NCBI GenBank assembly: GCA_002477755.1 | Contig: DLKD01000139.1 | Location: 6,343-70,342 of the forward strand | Reading direction: 5' to 3' | Length of the DNA: 64,000 nucleotides | From: Gordonia sp. UBA7599 | Lineage (GTDB): Bacteria > Actinomycetota > Actinomycetes > Mycobacteriales > Mycobacteriaceae | Part shown: positions 35,232 to 45,254 of the stretch, piece by piece | Layout: every line of letters starts with the position of its first letter | How positions within the stretch are numbered: position 1 is the stretch's first letter | Position numbers and translations under genes: made by a program | The notes under the pieces: generated by a model | The model's database searches: none | Told to the model about the DNA's origin: nothing | The model's input: the letters and a program-made list of their open reading frames with translations, nothing else

Positions 35232-36089
35232 TTAGACGCGCAGGCGGACCAGGTCGACGACCCGCATCAGGCCCGGCAGCGCGCCCGCGGTTGAACGCGG
35301 GTGCAGCGCGTGGACGGCCAGTCGGAACATCGTGGCGCGCAGCAGCATCTGCCCCCACTCCGGCTGATCGGCCCAGCGGTCGAGCAGGTTCTCGTCGGCG
35401 CCGCCCCACGCCAGTGCATCCACCGCGACGACCGCCGCCGCCCAGGATGCCGGACGCCAGTAGGGGACGAGGTCGGTGATGCCGGGTGCTGCGGCACCGG
35501 CGAACAGGACGGTGCCGAACAGGTCGCCGTGCACGATCTGCGACGGTGAGGTCGTCGGCCGACGCAGTCCGGCCAGCGTCTTGAGCGCGTTGAGGCTGGC
35601 GATGCCGTCGTCGGTGACCGGCTCGAGCATTCCGGCCGCGCGCGCGGTGCGCATCGGAGGCTCCTCCCACGCGGCGCGGTCGGCGGCGGTAAACACGTCG
35701 ACGTCGGTGTGGGGCGGCGCGGGCGGTTGCGTGAGGAACCGCGGTCGCTCCAGGTGCGCGAGGGCCGCGTGCAGGCGTTCGGCCACCTGTAGAACCTCGT
35801 CGAAGCGGGGCTCGGGTGACCCGGCGATATAGGTGTCGGCGCGCCACCCGGAGATGACGTAGCGGCCGTCGGTGGCGCGGAACGGCCGGGCGATGCGCAG
35901 GCCGTCGACGAAGAGGTTCTCGCGCGTCGCAGCCGACCAGGCGGCGCGCGCGTGGTCGGGGACCATGGACAGGACGACCTCGCCGACGCGCCAACCGCCC
36001 ACCCACTGGTCGCCCATCGCGATGGGCGGGTGAGCCGTCAGCCCGAACGTCCGCAACACATGTTCGGGTGGCTCGATTGGGGTGGTCAC
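35232..36089 (-). CDS. TIGR02569-family protein, aminoglycoside-phosphotransferase-like fold
   Basis: This 285-residue conserved actinobacterial protein (Rv3205c-like) looks like a phosphotransferase of the APH/choline kinase fold. SQIVHGDLFGTVLF corresponds to the catalytic HGDxxxxN loop with the Asn replaced by Val, and GITDLVPYWRP to the metal-binding Asp segment. The N-terminal lobe lacks an obvious ATP-binding Lys motif. It may be an inactive or divergent kinase. GTG 36089 has TAATCT seven bases upstream. It lies in the same direction as the alkyltransferase-like and LipV genes. Confidence 0.85.
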   Translation of the reverse strand: MTTPIEPPEHVLRTFGLTAHPPIAMGDQWVGGWRVGEVVLSMVPDHARAAWSAATRENLFVDGLRIARPFRATDGRYVISGWRADTYIAGSPEPRFDEVLQVAERLHAALAHLERPRFLTQPPAPPHTDVDVFTAADRAAWEEPPMRTARAAGMLEPVTDDGIASLNALKTLAGLRRPTTSPSQIVHGDLFGTVLFAGAAAPGITDLVPYWRPASWAAAVVAVDALAWGGADENLLDRWADQPEWGQMLLRATMFRLAVHALHPRSTAGALPGLMRVVDLVRLRV

Positions 36090-36148
36090 GCCCCAAAGAT
36101 TACCGAGGTGGCCGACTGATTCGGGGCAGCGACACTGTGCCGAGGGAG

Positions 36149-36535
36149 TTAGTGGCGGCGGTCCTCCCGCATCCGTTCCAGGTCGTCGTCCCTGGGGGCC
36201 GCTCCGCGTAGTTGCTGCAGTTCACGCTGGCTGTCGAGCTCGGGCGTCCACCGACAGTCGCGCAGGAGGACGCGACCGTCGACGATGGGGACGCCGTCGT
36301 CGGCGAGCAGGTCGAGCTGCAGTTGTGCCTTGTGGGCGGCGGGCCGGCCACCGGCGCCGATCACCCGGTGCCAGGGCAGGTCGGCGGAATCGGTGCGCAT
36401 GATCCAGCCGACGATGCGCGGGCTCGACAGCCCGGCTGCGGTCGCGAGGTCGCCGTAGGTGGTGACGCTCCCGCGCGGGATCGCCGCTACGAACGCGCGG
36501 ACGCGCTCGACGTCGTCGTCGGTGACCTTGCCCAC
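36149..36535 (-). CDS. Alkyltransferase-like protein (MGMT-type DNA-binding domain, Cys replaced by Trp)
   Basis: This 128-residue protein has the DNA-binding domain of O6-alkylguanine-DNA alkyltransferase (IPRGSVTTYGDLATAAGLSSPRIVGWIMR). The active-site PCHRV is PWHRVIGAGG, so it cannot accept alkyl groups. Such ATL proteins recognise alkylated guanine and recruit nucleotide excision repair. The homologue is Rv3204. A GATAAT -10 box is exactly six bases upstream of GTG 36535. The lipV-like gene ends seven bases upstream on the same strand. Confidence 0.9.
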   Translation of the reverse strand: MGKVTDDDVERVRAFVAAIPRGSVTTYGDLATAAGLSSPRIVGWIMRTDSADLPWHRVIGAGGRPAAHKAQLQLDLLADDGVPIVDGRVLLRDCRWTPELDSQRELQQLRGAAPRDDDLERMREDRRH

Positions 36536-36542
36536 GGCTCGA

Positions 36543-37343
36543 TTATCCTCGGCCGACCGCCGCGCGGACCAGATCGGCGACTAGGCCGGGTTCCAGGAAC
36601 GGGACCATGTGCTCGCAATCGGCGTGGTGGATGCGCACCGAATCGGCGCGTTCGTTGGCGCAGGCGGCGAGGAAGGCGGCGTCGATGAACGGCGGGTCGA
36701 CGCGGTCGGCGATGACGATGTCGGTCGGTAGCCCGGGCGGCGGCAACTGCGCCGGGGTCGCCATCTCGCTCCATGCCACCGCGGCGGCGGGCTGGCTCAC
36801 GCGCCAGGCGAACCGCCCGGCCGGCAGCCCTACCTGCTCCGAGGGCCGCAGGTGCACGGCGATCTCCTCGTCGAGAATCGCATCGGGCACCGCCGCCCAG
36901 CCCTCGGCGCGCTTGGCGCTGTATGCCGCCTCGGGCGACGGGTAGGTCCAGTTCGCCATGCCGTTGGTGGCGACGTCGAGGGCGCGAGAAGGATCAAGTC
37001 CCTGCGCCGGGTCGAGGAGCACGAGGGCCGTGATGCGGTCGGGGAGACGCTGGGCAAGCCGGATCGCCAGCGCGCCGCCGAACGAGTGGGCGACGATCGT
37101 GAGCGGTCGACCCAGGTCGACGACGAGGAGTTCGAGGGCGTCCAGATGGGCGTCGTAGGACCACGGCGGCTCCCACGACGACGAGCCGTGGCCCAACAGA
37201 TCGGGTGCGACGATCCGATGGTCGGGAAGGTCCGCGGCCAGCGGTGCCCACCGTCGCCCGTGTCCGGTGAGCCCGTGCAGGGCCAGCACGAGAGGGGCGT
37301 CGGGGGAGTCGGGGCCGAAGGTCTCAAGGTGCAGTGCGCTCAT
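36543..37343 (-). CDS. lipV: Alpha/beta hydrolase (LipV-like)
   Basis: This 266-residue alpha/beta-hydrolase-fold esterase/lipase shows LVLALHGLTGHGRRWAPLAADL with the oxyanion-hole HG. The nucleophile elbow is AHSFGGALA (Ser about residue 93), and the candidate acid and base are DRVDPPF and CEHMVPFLEPG. All three triad residues are present, so it should be active; no natural substrate is known. The long upstream open frame on this strand runs antisense to adnA and is spurious; ATG 37343 is the start. It diverges from adnA. Confidence 0.9.
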   Translation of the reverse strand: MSALHLETFGPDSPDAPLVLALHGLTGHGRRWAPLAADLPDHRIVAPDLLGHGSSSWEPPWSYDAHLDALELLVVDLGRPLTIVAHSFGGALAIRLAQRLPDRITALVLLDPAQGLDPSRALDVATNGMANWTYPSPEAAYSAKRAEGWAAVPDAILDEEIAVHLRPSEQVGLPAGRFAWRVSQPAAAVAWSEMATPAQLPPPGLPTDIVIADRVDPPFIDAAFLAACANERADSVRIHHADCEHMVPFLEPGLVADLVRAAVGRG

Positions 37344-37415
37344 GGTGGCACCGACTGTAGTGACCACCGCGCGATCCCGCGCGAGGGTGTCCGACCGGCG
37401 TGATTCGATAGGGGC

Positions 37416-40400
37416 ATGGTCCGCAGCCCGGCTCAGCGCCCTCTCGTGCGCACGACGCTGGTCGGCGCGGCGGCGCTGCCCGAAGCGGTGCGGGAGTGGC
37501 CGCCCGCCGTTTCGCGGTTGATCGAGACGCCGGTGCTGGCGGATCCGGAACAGCCGTGGCGGCCCTATCGCGTCCACGGTGGCCCGGGCACCGGCAAGAC
37601 CTCGGTGATCGTCGATGCAGCGGTCGCGCGGCTCACCGATCCCGCCGTCGATCCCGAATCGGTCCTGGTCCTGGCGGCGAGTCGTCGCGCCGGCGTCGCG
37701 CTGCGTGAGCAGATCACCCGACGGGTGCTCGCTGCTGGCGGCTCGCACGCGACGGCCGCACGCGAGCCGCTCGTACGGACTGTCCACTCCTATGCGTTTG
37801 CGGTGCTGCGCCTGCAGGCCCAGGCCCACGACAACCCTCCGCCGCGCCTGATCACCGGGTCCGAGCAGGACGTGGTGCTGCGCGAATTGCTCGCCGGCGA
37901 CGTCGCCGACGGCGCACCCGGCTGGCCCGAGGCACTGCGTCCGGCGCTGCTGACCGAGGGCTTCGCACAGGCGTTGCGCGATTTGCTGATGCGCGCGGCC
38001 GAACGCGGTGCCGGACCCGAGGAGCTCATGCGGTTGGGTCGGGCCCACCGTCGTCCCGAGTGGGTCGCGGCCGGACAGATGTACGCCCAGTACGAGCAGA
38101 CGATGTTGTTGCGCGGATCGGTCGGCGTCGCCTCGCCGCAGGCCAGTGCACCCGCCGTCGATGCCGCCGAGCTGATCGGCTCGGCGCTGTCGGTGTTCGC
38201 CACCGACCCGGATCTGCTCGACGGGCAGCGTGCCCGGATCCGCCATGTCCTCGTCGATGACGCCCAGCACCTTGACCCGCAAGCCGCCTGGTTGATCCGG
38301 CTGATCGGAACGGGCGCCGAATCGACGATCATCACCGCCGACACCGACCAGTCGGTCTTCGGATTCCGCGGTGCCTCGCCCCGGTTTGCCGACGACCTCG
38401 TCGACGCGGGATCGGCGTGTGACATCGTGCTGGACCGCGACTTTCGCGCCGCCGGTCCGATCAACGCGGTGGGCGCCGCACTGGCCGCACGGCTGCCCGG
38501 CGCACGGCCGCACCCGTACCCGTGCCCCGTCTCCGACGATGGTGCCGACGAGGATGTGGACCCGGCCTCGGCGTCGGTGAAGGTGTACGCGTCGGCGGCC
38601 AAGGAGGCGACCGCCGTCGCCGATCTACTGCGCCGCGCCCACCTCTTCGATGACGTGCCGTGGTCGTCGATGGCGGTGGTCGTCCGGTCGGTCCCGCGTG
38701 CACTGCCGGCGCTGCGGCGCGCCTTCCGCTCGGCCGGGGTCCCCGTCGTGACCCCCGCATCGGATCTGCCGTTGCACCGCCAGCGCGCCGTCGCGGCATT
38801 CGGATCGGCCCTGCTGGCCGCCGATGGCCAGGAGCTCGAACCCGAGGCAGTAATCAGCCTGCTCACCGGCCCGATCGGCGGTGCCGACCCGGCCGCGTTG
38901 CGACGGTTGCGCCGCGGTGTGCGGCGCGTCGACGACTCCGTCGATTCGATCGCCGCGCTGTCGGCCGCCATCGCCGACGACGCCGCAGCGGCGCGTTACG
39001 ACGACGAGCTCGGCGACGCCGAGGCCCGGCCGCTGCGTCGGGTTCGCACCGTGGTGGGTGCCGCACGCGCGGCCATCGCCGCGCGCAACGGTGTCGAGAT
39101 GGTCCTCTGGGAGGCCTGGCAGGCCTCGGGCCTCGAGCACCGGTGGTCACCCGCGGCGCTGCGGGGCGGACCGGGCGGGGAACAGGCCGACCGCGACCTC
39201 GACGCAATGCTCGCGCTGTTCGAAGCGGCCGAATCATTCGCCGACAACCTGCCCAGCGCCAGTGTCACCGCCTTCGTCGAGCACATCGCCGCCTTGGCCG
39301 TCCCACGCGACTCGCGCGCGCAAGCGGTGCGCGATGAGGCCGTCACGATCTGCTCGGCCCATGCTGCCGTCGGGCGCGAATGGGACGTGGTCGCGGTGCC
39401 CGGCGTGCTCGACGGTCTGTGGCCCTCGTTGCGCCCTCGCGGTTCCATCCTGTCCACTGGCGCTCTCGTGGACCTTCTCGACGGAATCGACCCCGAGGCC
39501 GTTGACACCGTCGCGCGCGGCGCCGTCGCCCTCGCCGACGAGCGGCGGCTGCTCCTGGTCGCCTGCTCGCGGGCACGTCGCCGGTTGCTCGTCAGCGCCG
39601 TCGAGGACGGCAGCGGCGAGGCGGCGCCGTCCCGGTTCATCGGGGAGATCGCCGCACTGCTCGGCCAGGCCGCCGAGTCCGACGCCGACGAGCCCGAGGT
39701 CCTCGCGGTCGATCCCGGCATCGACCGCGTGTTGGCCCTGCCGTCGCTGGTCGCGGCACTGCGCGCCGAGGTGCTCGCCGGCGTCGACGGCGAGGAGCCG
39801 ACACCGCGAGCGGTGGCGGCCGCAGACCTGCTAGCGCGGCTGGCCGACCTCGACATCCCGGGCGCGCACCCGCGGGAATGGTTCGGACTCGCCGAAGCAA
39901 GTACCGACGACCCGTTGTGGGTGCCCGCCGACGGGCCCCGGCGGCTCTCCCCGTCGAACATCGAGTCGTTGACGCGTTGTTCGCTGCGGTGGGTGCTCGA
40001 GGGCAACGGCGGACGTGACGGCGACCAGGCGCCCGCCATCACCGGCACGCTCGTCCATACGCTGGTGCAGGCGCTGGCCGGCGAGATCACCCCCGACGAG
40101 GCGACCGCCGCGCTGCGCGGCATCTGGGACCGCGTCGACACCGGGGCCGACTGGTTCTCCAGGCGCGAGCTCGACCGTGCCGAGAAGATGCTCGACAACT
40201 TCCGCGCCTGGTTGAGCGCCTCACGTGACGAGTTGAGCGCGGTGGGCACCGAGGTCCCCGTGGATGCCGAGCTAGCACCCGAACCCGGTTCCGACGAGCC
40301 CTCGGCGGCTGTCGGCGTGCGAATCGTCGGACGCATCGACCGGCTCGAGGCCGATCACACCGGCCGGCCCGTCGTCGTCGACGTGAAGACCGGCAAGACC

Positions 40401-40739
40401 GTGCCGAGCAAGGAGGTCGCCGCACAGCACCCGCAACTGGCGGCCTATCAGCTCGCGCTGCACCTGGGTGGAGTCGACGGCTTTCCCGCTGGCGTACAGC
40501 CCGGCGGGGGAGAACTGGTGTACGTAGCCAGCCCCAACAACACCACCGGCGCGGCGGTGCGAGAGCAGCAGCCGCTGACACCCGAACTGATCGACCAGTG
40601 GAAGCTGATCCTGCGCTCCGCTGCGCACGCCAGCATCGGGCCGGTATTCACCGCCACCCACAACGATGGGTGCGGACACTGCGGACTGGTCACCTCGTGC
40701 CCGGCTCAGCTGACGGGGCGGAGCGTCGTCGATGACTGA
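37416..40739 (+). CDS. adnA: AdnA subunit of the AdnAB helicase-nuclease
   Basis: This 1107-residue UvrD-like motor plus RecB-family nuclease processes double-strand DNA ends together with AdnB. Walker A is GGPGTGKT (residues 55-62). Motif II reads VDDAQHLDP, with DDAQ in place of DExQ, in line with the weak ATPase of mycobacterial AdnA. The C-terminal nuclease has VVVDVKTGK and QLAAYQLAL. Cysteines at TRCSLRW and a C-terminal CGHCGLVTSC mark an AddB-type iron-sulfur staple. It overlaps adnB by eight bases (ATGACTGA), so the subunits are made in step. Confidence 0.94.
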   Translation: MVRSPAQRPLVRTTLVGAAALPEAVREWPPAVSRLIETPVLADPEQPWRPYRVHGGPGTGKTSVIVDAAVARLTDPAVDPESVLVLAASRRAGVALREQITRRVLAAGGSHATAAREPLVRTVHSYAFAVLRLQAQAHDNPPPRLITGSEQDVVLRELLAGDVADGAPGWPEALRPALLTEGFAQALRDLLMRAAERGAGPEELMRLGRAHRRPEWVAAGQMYAQYEQTMLLRGSVGVASPQASAPAVDAAELIGSALSVFATDPDLLDGQRARIRHVLVDDAQHLDPQAAWLIRLIGTGAESTIITADTDQSVFGFRGASPRFADDLVDAGSACDIVLDRDFRAAGPINAVGAALAARLPGARPHPYPCPVSDDGADEDVDPASASVKVYASAAKEATAVADLLRRAHLFDDVPWSSMAVVVRSVPRALPALRRAFRSAGVPVVTPASDLPLHRQRAVAAFGSALLAADGQELEPEAVISLLTGPIGGADPAALRRLRRGVRRVDDSVDSIAALSAAIADDAAAARYDDELGDAEARPLRRVRTVVGAARAAIAARNGVEMVLWEAWQASGLEHRWSPAALRGGPGGEQADRDLDAMLALFEAAESFADNLPSASVTAFVEHIAALAVPRDSRAQAVRDEAVTICSAHAAVGREWDVVAVPGVLDGLWPSLRPRGSILSTGALVDLLDGIDPEAVDTVARGAVALADERRLLLVACSRARRRLLVSAVEDGSGEAAPSRFIGEIAALLGQAAESDADEPEVLAVDPGIDRVLALPSLVAALRAEVLAGVDGEEPTPRAVAAADLLARLADLDIPGAHPREWFGLAEASTDDPLWVPADGPRRLSPSNIESLTRCSLRWVLEGNGGRDGDQAPAITGTLVHTLVQALAGEITPDEATAALRGIWDRVDTGADWFSRRELDRAEKMLDNFRAWLSASRDELSAVGTEVPVDAELAPEPGSDEPSAAVGVRIVGRIDRLEADHTGRPVVVDVKTGKTVPSKEVAAQHPQLAAYQLALHLGGVDGFPAGVQPGGGELVYVASPNNTTGAAVREQQPLTPELIDQWKLILRSAAHASIGPVFTATHNDGCGHCGLVTSCPAQLTGRSVVDD

Positions 40740-43700
40740 ACCGATTCGCGAGTTGATCCCCGCCACCAGCATCGCCGGCGCGCTCGACCTGCCGCGGCCC
40801 ACGCCTGAACAGGTCGCTGTTATCGAAGCACCCCTCGAACCGGTCCTCGTCGTCGCGGGTGCGGGAGCGGGCAAGACCGAGACCATGGCCGCCCGCGTCG
40901 TCTGGCTCGTCGTCAACCGCTTCGTCGGGCCCGAGGAGGTCCTGGGGTTGACCTTCACCCGCAAGGCCGCCAGCGAGCTGGGTGCGAGGATCCGGCGACG
41001 CCTCGCGGCCCTTGCGGGTGCGCCAGTGCTCGCGCAATGGGATCCCGACGGGTCGCTGCGCACGCGACTGGCCGCCGCCGACCCCGAGATCAGCACCTAC
41101 CACGCCTATGCGGGTCGCTTGATCGCCGACTACGGACTGCTCCTGCCGGTCGAGCCGTCGTCGACACTGCTGAGCGAGACCGAGCTGTGGCAACTGGCGT
41201 TCTCGGTGGTCGCAAACTATCCGGGCGACCTGCAGACCCGCAAGGTGCCCACCGGCGTCACCGAGACCGTGCTCAAGCTCTACTCCGACGCCGCCGAACA
41301 CCTTGTCGGACTCGACGACATCGCCGATGCCGCCCAGGAGTTCTACGACCTCATCGACACGCTCCCGAAAGGGAAGGGGCAGAACGAGCAACCGTCAGCC
41401 AAGATGCGGGGATATCAGGCCGTCATCGACGAGCGGCGGGCGCTGTTGCCATTGGTCGCCGAACTGGCCGCACGGATGCGCGAACAGAGCGCCCTCGACT
41501 TCGGCTCGCAGATGTCGCTGGCCGCGCGACTGGTCGTCGGGCATCCGGAAGTCGTCGCCGCCGAGCGGGCGACGGTGCGCGCAGTCCTGCTCGACGAGTA
41601 CCAGGACACCGGGCACTCGCAGCGGGTCCTGTTGCGCGCGTTGTTCGGTGGGGGAGCACCCGTCGCCGTCACCGCGGTCGGCGATCCGATCCAATCGATC
41701 TACGGCTGGCGCGGTGCGTCGGCGGCCAACCTGCCACGCTTCGCCACCGACTTCCCCCGACCCGATGCCAGCCCGGCCAGGCGGCTGGAACTGCTCACCA
41801 GCTGGCGCAACGCCGCCCACGCGTTGCGGTTGGCCAACGCCGCGTCGGACGAACTGCGTCGCCGCGGGGTACCTGTCTCAGTGCTGCGCCCGCGACCCGA
41901 TGCCCCCCTCGGCACGGTGACGATGGCGATGACCGAGACGGTGCTCGACGAGCGGAAATGGATCGCCCAACAGATCGCGGCGCACTACAGCGCCGCGGCC
42001 GATGAGGGCCAGGCACCCCCGACGACGGCGATCCTGGTGCGCCGCAACGAGGATTCCGCCCCACTGGCCGTCGAGTTGGAGGCGCTCGGCATCCCGGCCG
42101 AGGTCGTAGGCATCGGCGGGCTGCTGCACGTGCCGGAGGTCGCCGACGTCATCGCGACACTACGGCTCATGGCAGACCCGATGGCGGGCACCGCCGCGAT
42201 GCGTCTGCTCACCGGGCCGCGCTGGCAACTCGGTGCCGCCGACCTGGCCGCGCTGTGGCGGCGGGCGCGCGAACTGGCCGCAAGCAATCGGGCCGCGCAA
42301 CTGCCGCTGGACACCCCCGAGCAGTTGGCCGCGGCGCTGGCGGCGACGGTGCCCGACGAACTCGTCGACGACGCCGGGATTGCCGACGCGCTCGTCGACG
42401 CCGGTGACGCGTCGCGATACAGCGAGCAGGGCTACGGGCGCATCCGGCGGCTCGGCGCCCAACTCGACGCGCTGCGCCGGCGCATCGGCCAGCCCCTGCC
42501 GGAGCTGGTCGCCGACGTCGAGGAGACGATCGGTGTGGGCGTCGAGGCACAGATCCGTGCGCACCGCATGCGGGGCGCCACCACCGGGCGAGAACACCTC
42601 GACGCCTTCGCCGCCTACGTCTCCGACTACGCCGATAAACCGGGGGCGACGCTGCCGGGCTTGCTGGCCTTCCTCGACACCGCCGCGACGATCGAGAAGG
42701 GACTAGAACCCGGCCGGGTCGAGGTCGCCGAGCAGCGCGTGCAGATCCTCACCGTGCATGCGGCGAAGGGCCTCGAGTGGGACGTCGTCGCGATCCCGCA
42801 TGTGTGCGGCGGCATCTTCCCGAGCGGGCGGTCGGACGGGACGTGGCTGGGTAGTGCACGCGAGCTGCCCGCACAGTTGCGCGGTGATCTCGCCGACCCG
42901 AGCGCCACCGACGGTGCGGGCGAGGGATTCCCTCGGCTCGAGGTATCTGGCGCCACCGACCGCAAGGAACTCGAGGTGGCCGTCGAGGAGCACAAGGAGG
43001 CGATCGCAGCGCGACGCCTCGAAGAGGATCGCCGACTACTGTATGTCGCCCTCACCCGCGCCAAGGAGTCGCTACTCATCAGCGCGCACCACTGGTCGAT
43101 GGGTTCATCCAAGCCGCGGGCCGTCTCCGAGTTCTACGCCGAACTCGCCACCGTCGTCGCGCAGGCGGTCGCCGACCCGGCCGTCGACTCGGAGGGACTC
43201 GTCGTCGACATCGACGTCCCCGTCCCCGACGACGGCACCCCGAATCCGCTGGCCGCCCATGTCATCAGCGCACAGTGGCCCGCCGACCGTCTCGGGCCGC
43301 GGCGCGAACCAGCCGACCGAGCAGCGGCACTGGTCGCGCAACGCTTGACCGCGCGGGCGCAGCCGTCACTGTTCGACGACGAAGGCGCCGCCCAAGAGCA
43401 ACCCCCCGTCGACGCCGACGTGCAGATGTGGCGGGCCGAGGTCGACGTCCTGCTGGACGAACACGCGCAGGCCAACCGGGCCGGCGTCGACGTCGAACTG
43501 CCGGCGCACCTGTCGGTGAGCCAACTCGTCGATCTGCGCGCGGATGCGGGCACCTTCGCCCAGCGACTGCGCCGACCGGTGCCGTTCAAGCCGAACGCGC
43601 TGGCGCGCCGCGGTACCGCTTTCCACGCGTGGGTGGAGCGTCGCTTCGGTGCGACGCGGTTGCTCGACATCGACGAACTGCCCGGCGCGGCCGACGAGAC

Positions 43701-44127
43701 GGCGGTGCCCGACGAGGACCTGGCCCTGCTGATCGCGCGGTTCTCCGCGTCGCGCTGGGCCAACCGCACGCCGATCGAGGTCGAGGTGCCATTCGAGACG
43801 GTGATCGGTCCCACGGTCATCCGCGGGCGCATCGACGCGGTGTTCACCGAGCCCGACGTCGACGGTGAGCCGCGGTGGATCGTCGTCGACTGGAAGACCG
43901 GGGCACCGCCCGAAGCGAGCCAGCGCGAGTCCGTCGACATCCAGCTCGCGGCATACCGCATCGCCTGGGCGAAGCTCGTCGGCGCACGGCCCGACCAGGT
44001 GCGCGCCGCCTTCCACTATGTGCGCCCCGACGTCACGCTGGAGCCCACCGACCTGCCCGACGCTGTCGCGCTGGCCGCGTTGCTGACCCGCGGTCCAGCT
44101 CGAAGCGGTGCTAGATTCCCACAGTGA
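40732..44127 (+). CDS. adnB: AdnB subunit of the AdnAB helicase-nuclease
   Basis: This 1131-residue subunit is the main translocating motor of AdnAB, an end-resection machine of mycobacteria distinct from RecBCD and AddAB. The Q motif is TPEQVAVIEAP, Walker A GAGAGKT (residues 43-49) and motif II LDEYQDTGHSQ, all intact, unlike AdnA. Motif V/VI elements are TVHAAKGLEWDVVAIP and RRLLYVALTRAKESL. The RecB-type nuclease at about 1060-1085 has VVDWKTGAPP and QLAAYRIAW. The start ATG 40732 lies inside the adnA stop region. Confidence 0.96.
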   Translation: MTEPIRELIPATSIAGALDLPRPTPEQVAVIEAPLEPVLVVAGAGAGKTETMAARVVWLVVNRFVGPEEVLGLTFTRKAASELGARIRRRLAALAGAPVLAQWDPDGSLRTRLAAADPEISTYHAYAGRLIADYGLLLPVEPSSTLLSETELWQLAFSVVANYPGDLQTRKVPTGVTETVLKLYSDAAEHLVGLDDIADAAQEFYDLIDTLPKGKGQNEQPSAKMRGYQAVIDERRALLPLVAELAARMREQSALDFGSQMSLAARLVVGHPEVVAAERATVRAVLLDEYQDTGHSQRVLLRALFGGGAPVAVTAVGDPIQSIYGWRGASAANLPRFATDFPRPDASPARRLELLTSWRNAAHALRLANAASDELRRRGVPVSVLRPRPDAPLGTVTMAMTETVLDERKWIAQQIAAHYSAAADEGQAPPTTAILVRRNEDSAPLAVELEALGIPAEVVGIGGLLHVPEVADVIATLRLMADPMAGTAAMRLLTGPRWQLGAADLAALWRRARELAASNRAAQLPLDTPEQLAAALAATVPDELVDDAGIADALVDAGDASRYSEQGYGRIRRLGAQLDALRRRIGQPLPELVADVEETIGVGVEAQIRAHRMRGATTGREHLDAFAAYVSDYADKPGATLPGLLAFLDTAATIEKGLEPGRVEVAEQRVQILTVHAAKGLEWDVVAIPHVCGGIFPSGRSDGTWLGSARELPAQLRGDLADPSATDGAGEGFPRLEVSGATDRKELEVAVEEHKEAIAARRLEEDRRLLYVALTRAKESLLISAHHWSMGSSKPRAVSEFYAELATVVAQAVADPAVDSEGLVVDIDVPVPDDGTPNPLAAHVISAQWPADRLGPRREPADRAAALVAQRLTARAQPSLFDDEGAAQEQPPVDADVQMWRAEVDVLLDEHAQANRAGVDVELPAHLSVSQLVDLRADAGTFAQRLRRPVPFKPNALARRGTAFHAWVERRFGATRLLDIDELPGAADETAVPDEDLALLIARFSASRWANRTPIEVEVPFETVIGPTVIRGRIDAVFTEPDVDGEPRWIVVDWKTGAPPEASQRESVDIQLAAYRIAWAKLVGARPDQVRAAFHYVRPDVTLEPTDLPDAVALAALLTRGPARSGARFPQ

Positions 44128-44176
44128 CCATCGCTGACGGGACGATCGCCGACGGCCCGCTGACCGGAGCGCGCCG

Positions 44177-45250
44177 ATGAAGAACCGGCTGCGCCGCGGG
44201 CGCGGGAGCGCGCTGGCGACCAGCCCGGAGTATGCCCTGGTCAACATCGTGCGCATCCCCGACGCGCAGATGAGCCCCGGCCGGGCGATCGGGCGTCGCA
44301 TCCTGTTCGCGCTGCTGGCGCTCATGTTCACGTCGGTGGTCGTGTTCATCGACCGGTCGGGATACCGCGACGTCCAGGGCAGCCCGCTGTCCTTCCTCGA
44401 CTCGGTGTACTACTCGGCGGTGACCCTGTCGACGACCGGCTACGGCGACATCACGCCGGTCTCGCCGGAGGCGCGGCTGGTGAACATCATCGTCATCACC
44501 CCGCTGCGCGTGCTCTTCCTGATCGTCCTGATCGGTACCACCCTGGAGGTGTTGACCGAACGGTCGCGACAGGCGCTGCGGATCCAACGCTGGAGGTCTA
44601 CCTTGCGCAACCACACAGTCGTCGTCGGCTATGGCACGAAAGGCCAGACCGCGGTCGACGCGATGCTCGGCGACGGTGTGAAACCGTCGGAGATCGTCGT
44701 CGTCGATCCGTCTCAGGCCGCGCTCGACGTCGCCGAGGCCAATGGCCTGGTCACCGTGCGCGGCGATGCCACCAAATCCGACGTGCTGCGCCTGGCCGGT
44801 GCGGCGCACGCCGCGAGCATCATCATCGCGACCAGTCGCGACGACACCGCGGTGCTGACCACGCTGTCGGCACGCGAGATGAACAAGACGGCCACCATCG
44901 TCGCGTCCATCCGGGAGTCGGAGAACACCCACGTGATGAAACAGTCGGGTGCGAACTCGGTGGTCGTGACCTCCGAGACCGCGGGTCGGCTCCTGGGGAT
45001 CGCGACGCAGACGCCCAGCGTCGTCGAGGTCTTCGAAGACCTGCTGACCCCCGACGAGGGGTATGCGATCGCCGAGCGGATCGTCGATCCGACGGAGGTG
45101 GGCGGCTCGCCGGCCCACACCGTCGACATCGTTCTCGGCGTCGTGCGCGACGGCAAGCTGTACCGCGTCGGCGAGCCGGAGGTCGAGTCCATCGAGCTGG
45201 GCGACCGGTTGCTGTACGTGCGCCGTGGACCCGCAGACAAAGACCGCTGA
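44177..45250 (+). CDS. Potassium channel, two-helix type with RCK domain (Rv3200c-like)
   Basis: This 357-residue cation channel subunit has helix 1 (RILFALLALMFTSVVVFI), a pore loop with selectivity filter TTGYGD (residues 86-91), and helix 2 (IVITPLRVLFLIVLIGTTL). A cytoplasmic RCK_N Rossmann domain (VVVGYGTKGQTAV, DATKSDVLRLAG) and an RCK_C domain (residues about 275-350) follow. The RCK Asp after the second beta strand (VVVDPS) suggests NAD(H) binding. It lies 49 bases after adnB, in an unbroken run with nudC four bases downstream. Confidence 0.95.
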   Translation: MKNRLRRGRGSALATSPEYALVNIVRIPDAQMSPGRAIGRRILFALLALMFTSVVVFIDRSGYRDVQGSPLSFLDSVYYSAVTLSTTGYGDITPVSPEARLVNIIVITPLRVLFLIVLIGTTLEVLTERSRQALRIQRWRSTLRNHTVVVGYGTKGQTAVDAMLGDGVKPSEIVVVDPSQAALDVAEANGLVTVRGDATKSDVLRLAGAAHAASIIIATSRDDTAVLTTLSAREMNKTATIVASIRESENTHVMKQSGANSVVVTSETAGRLLGIATQTPSVVEVFEDLLTPDEGYAIAERIVDPTEVGGSPAHTVDIVLGVVRDGKLYRVGEPEVESIELGDRLLYVRRGPADKDR

Positions 45251-45254
45251 CCCC

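Noticed and set aside
37344-38513. Upstream extension of the LipV-like reading frame
   Set aside because: It is antisense to adnA; the hydrolase fold begins at ATG 37343.
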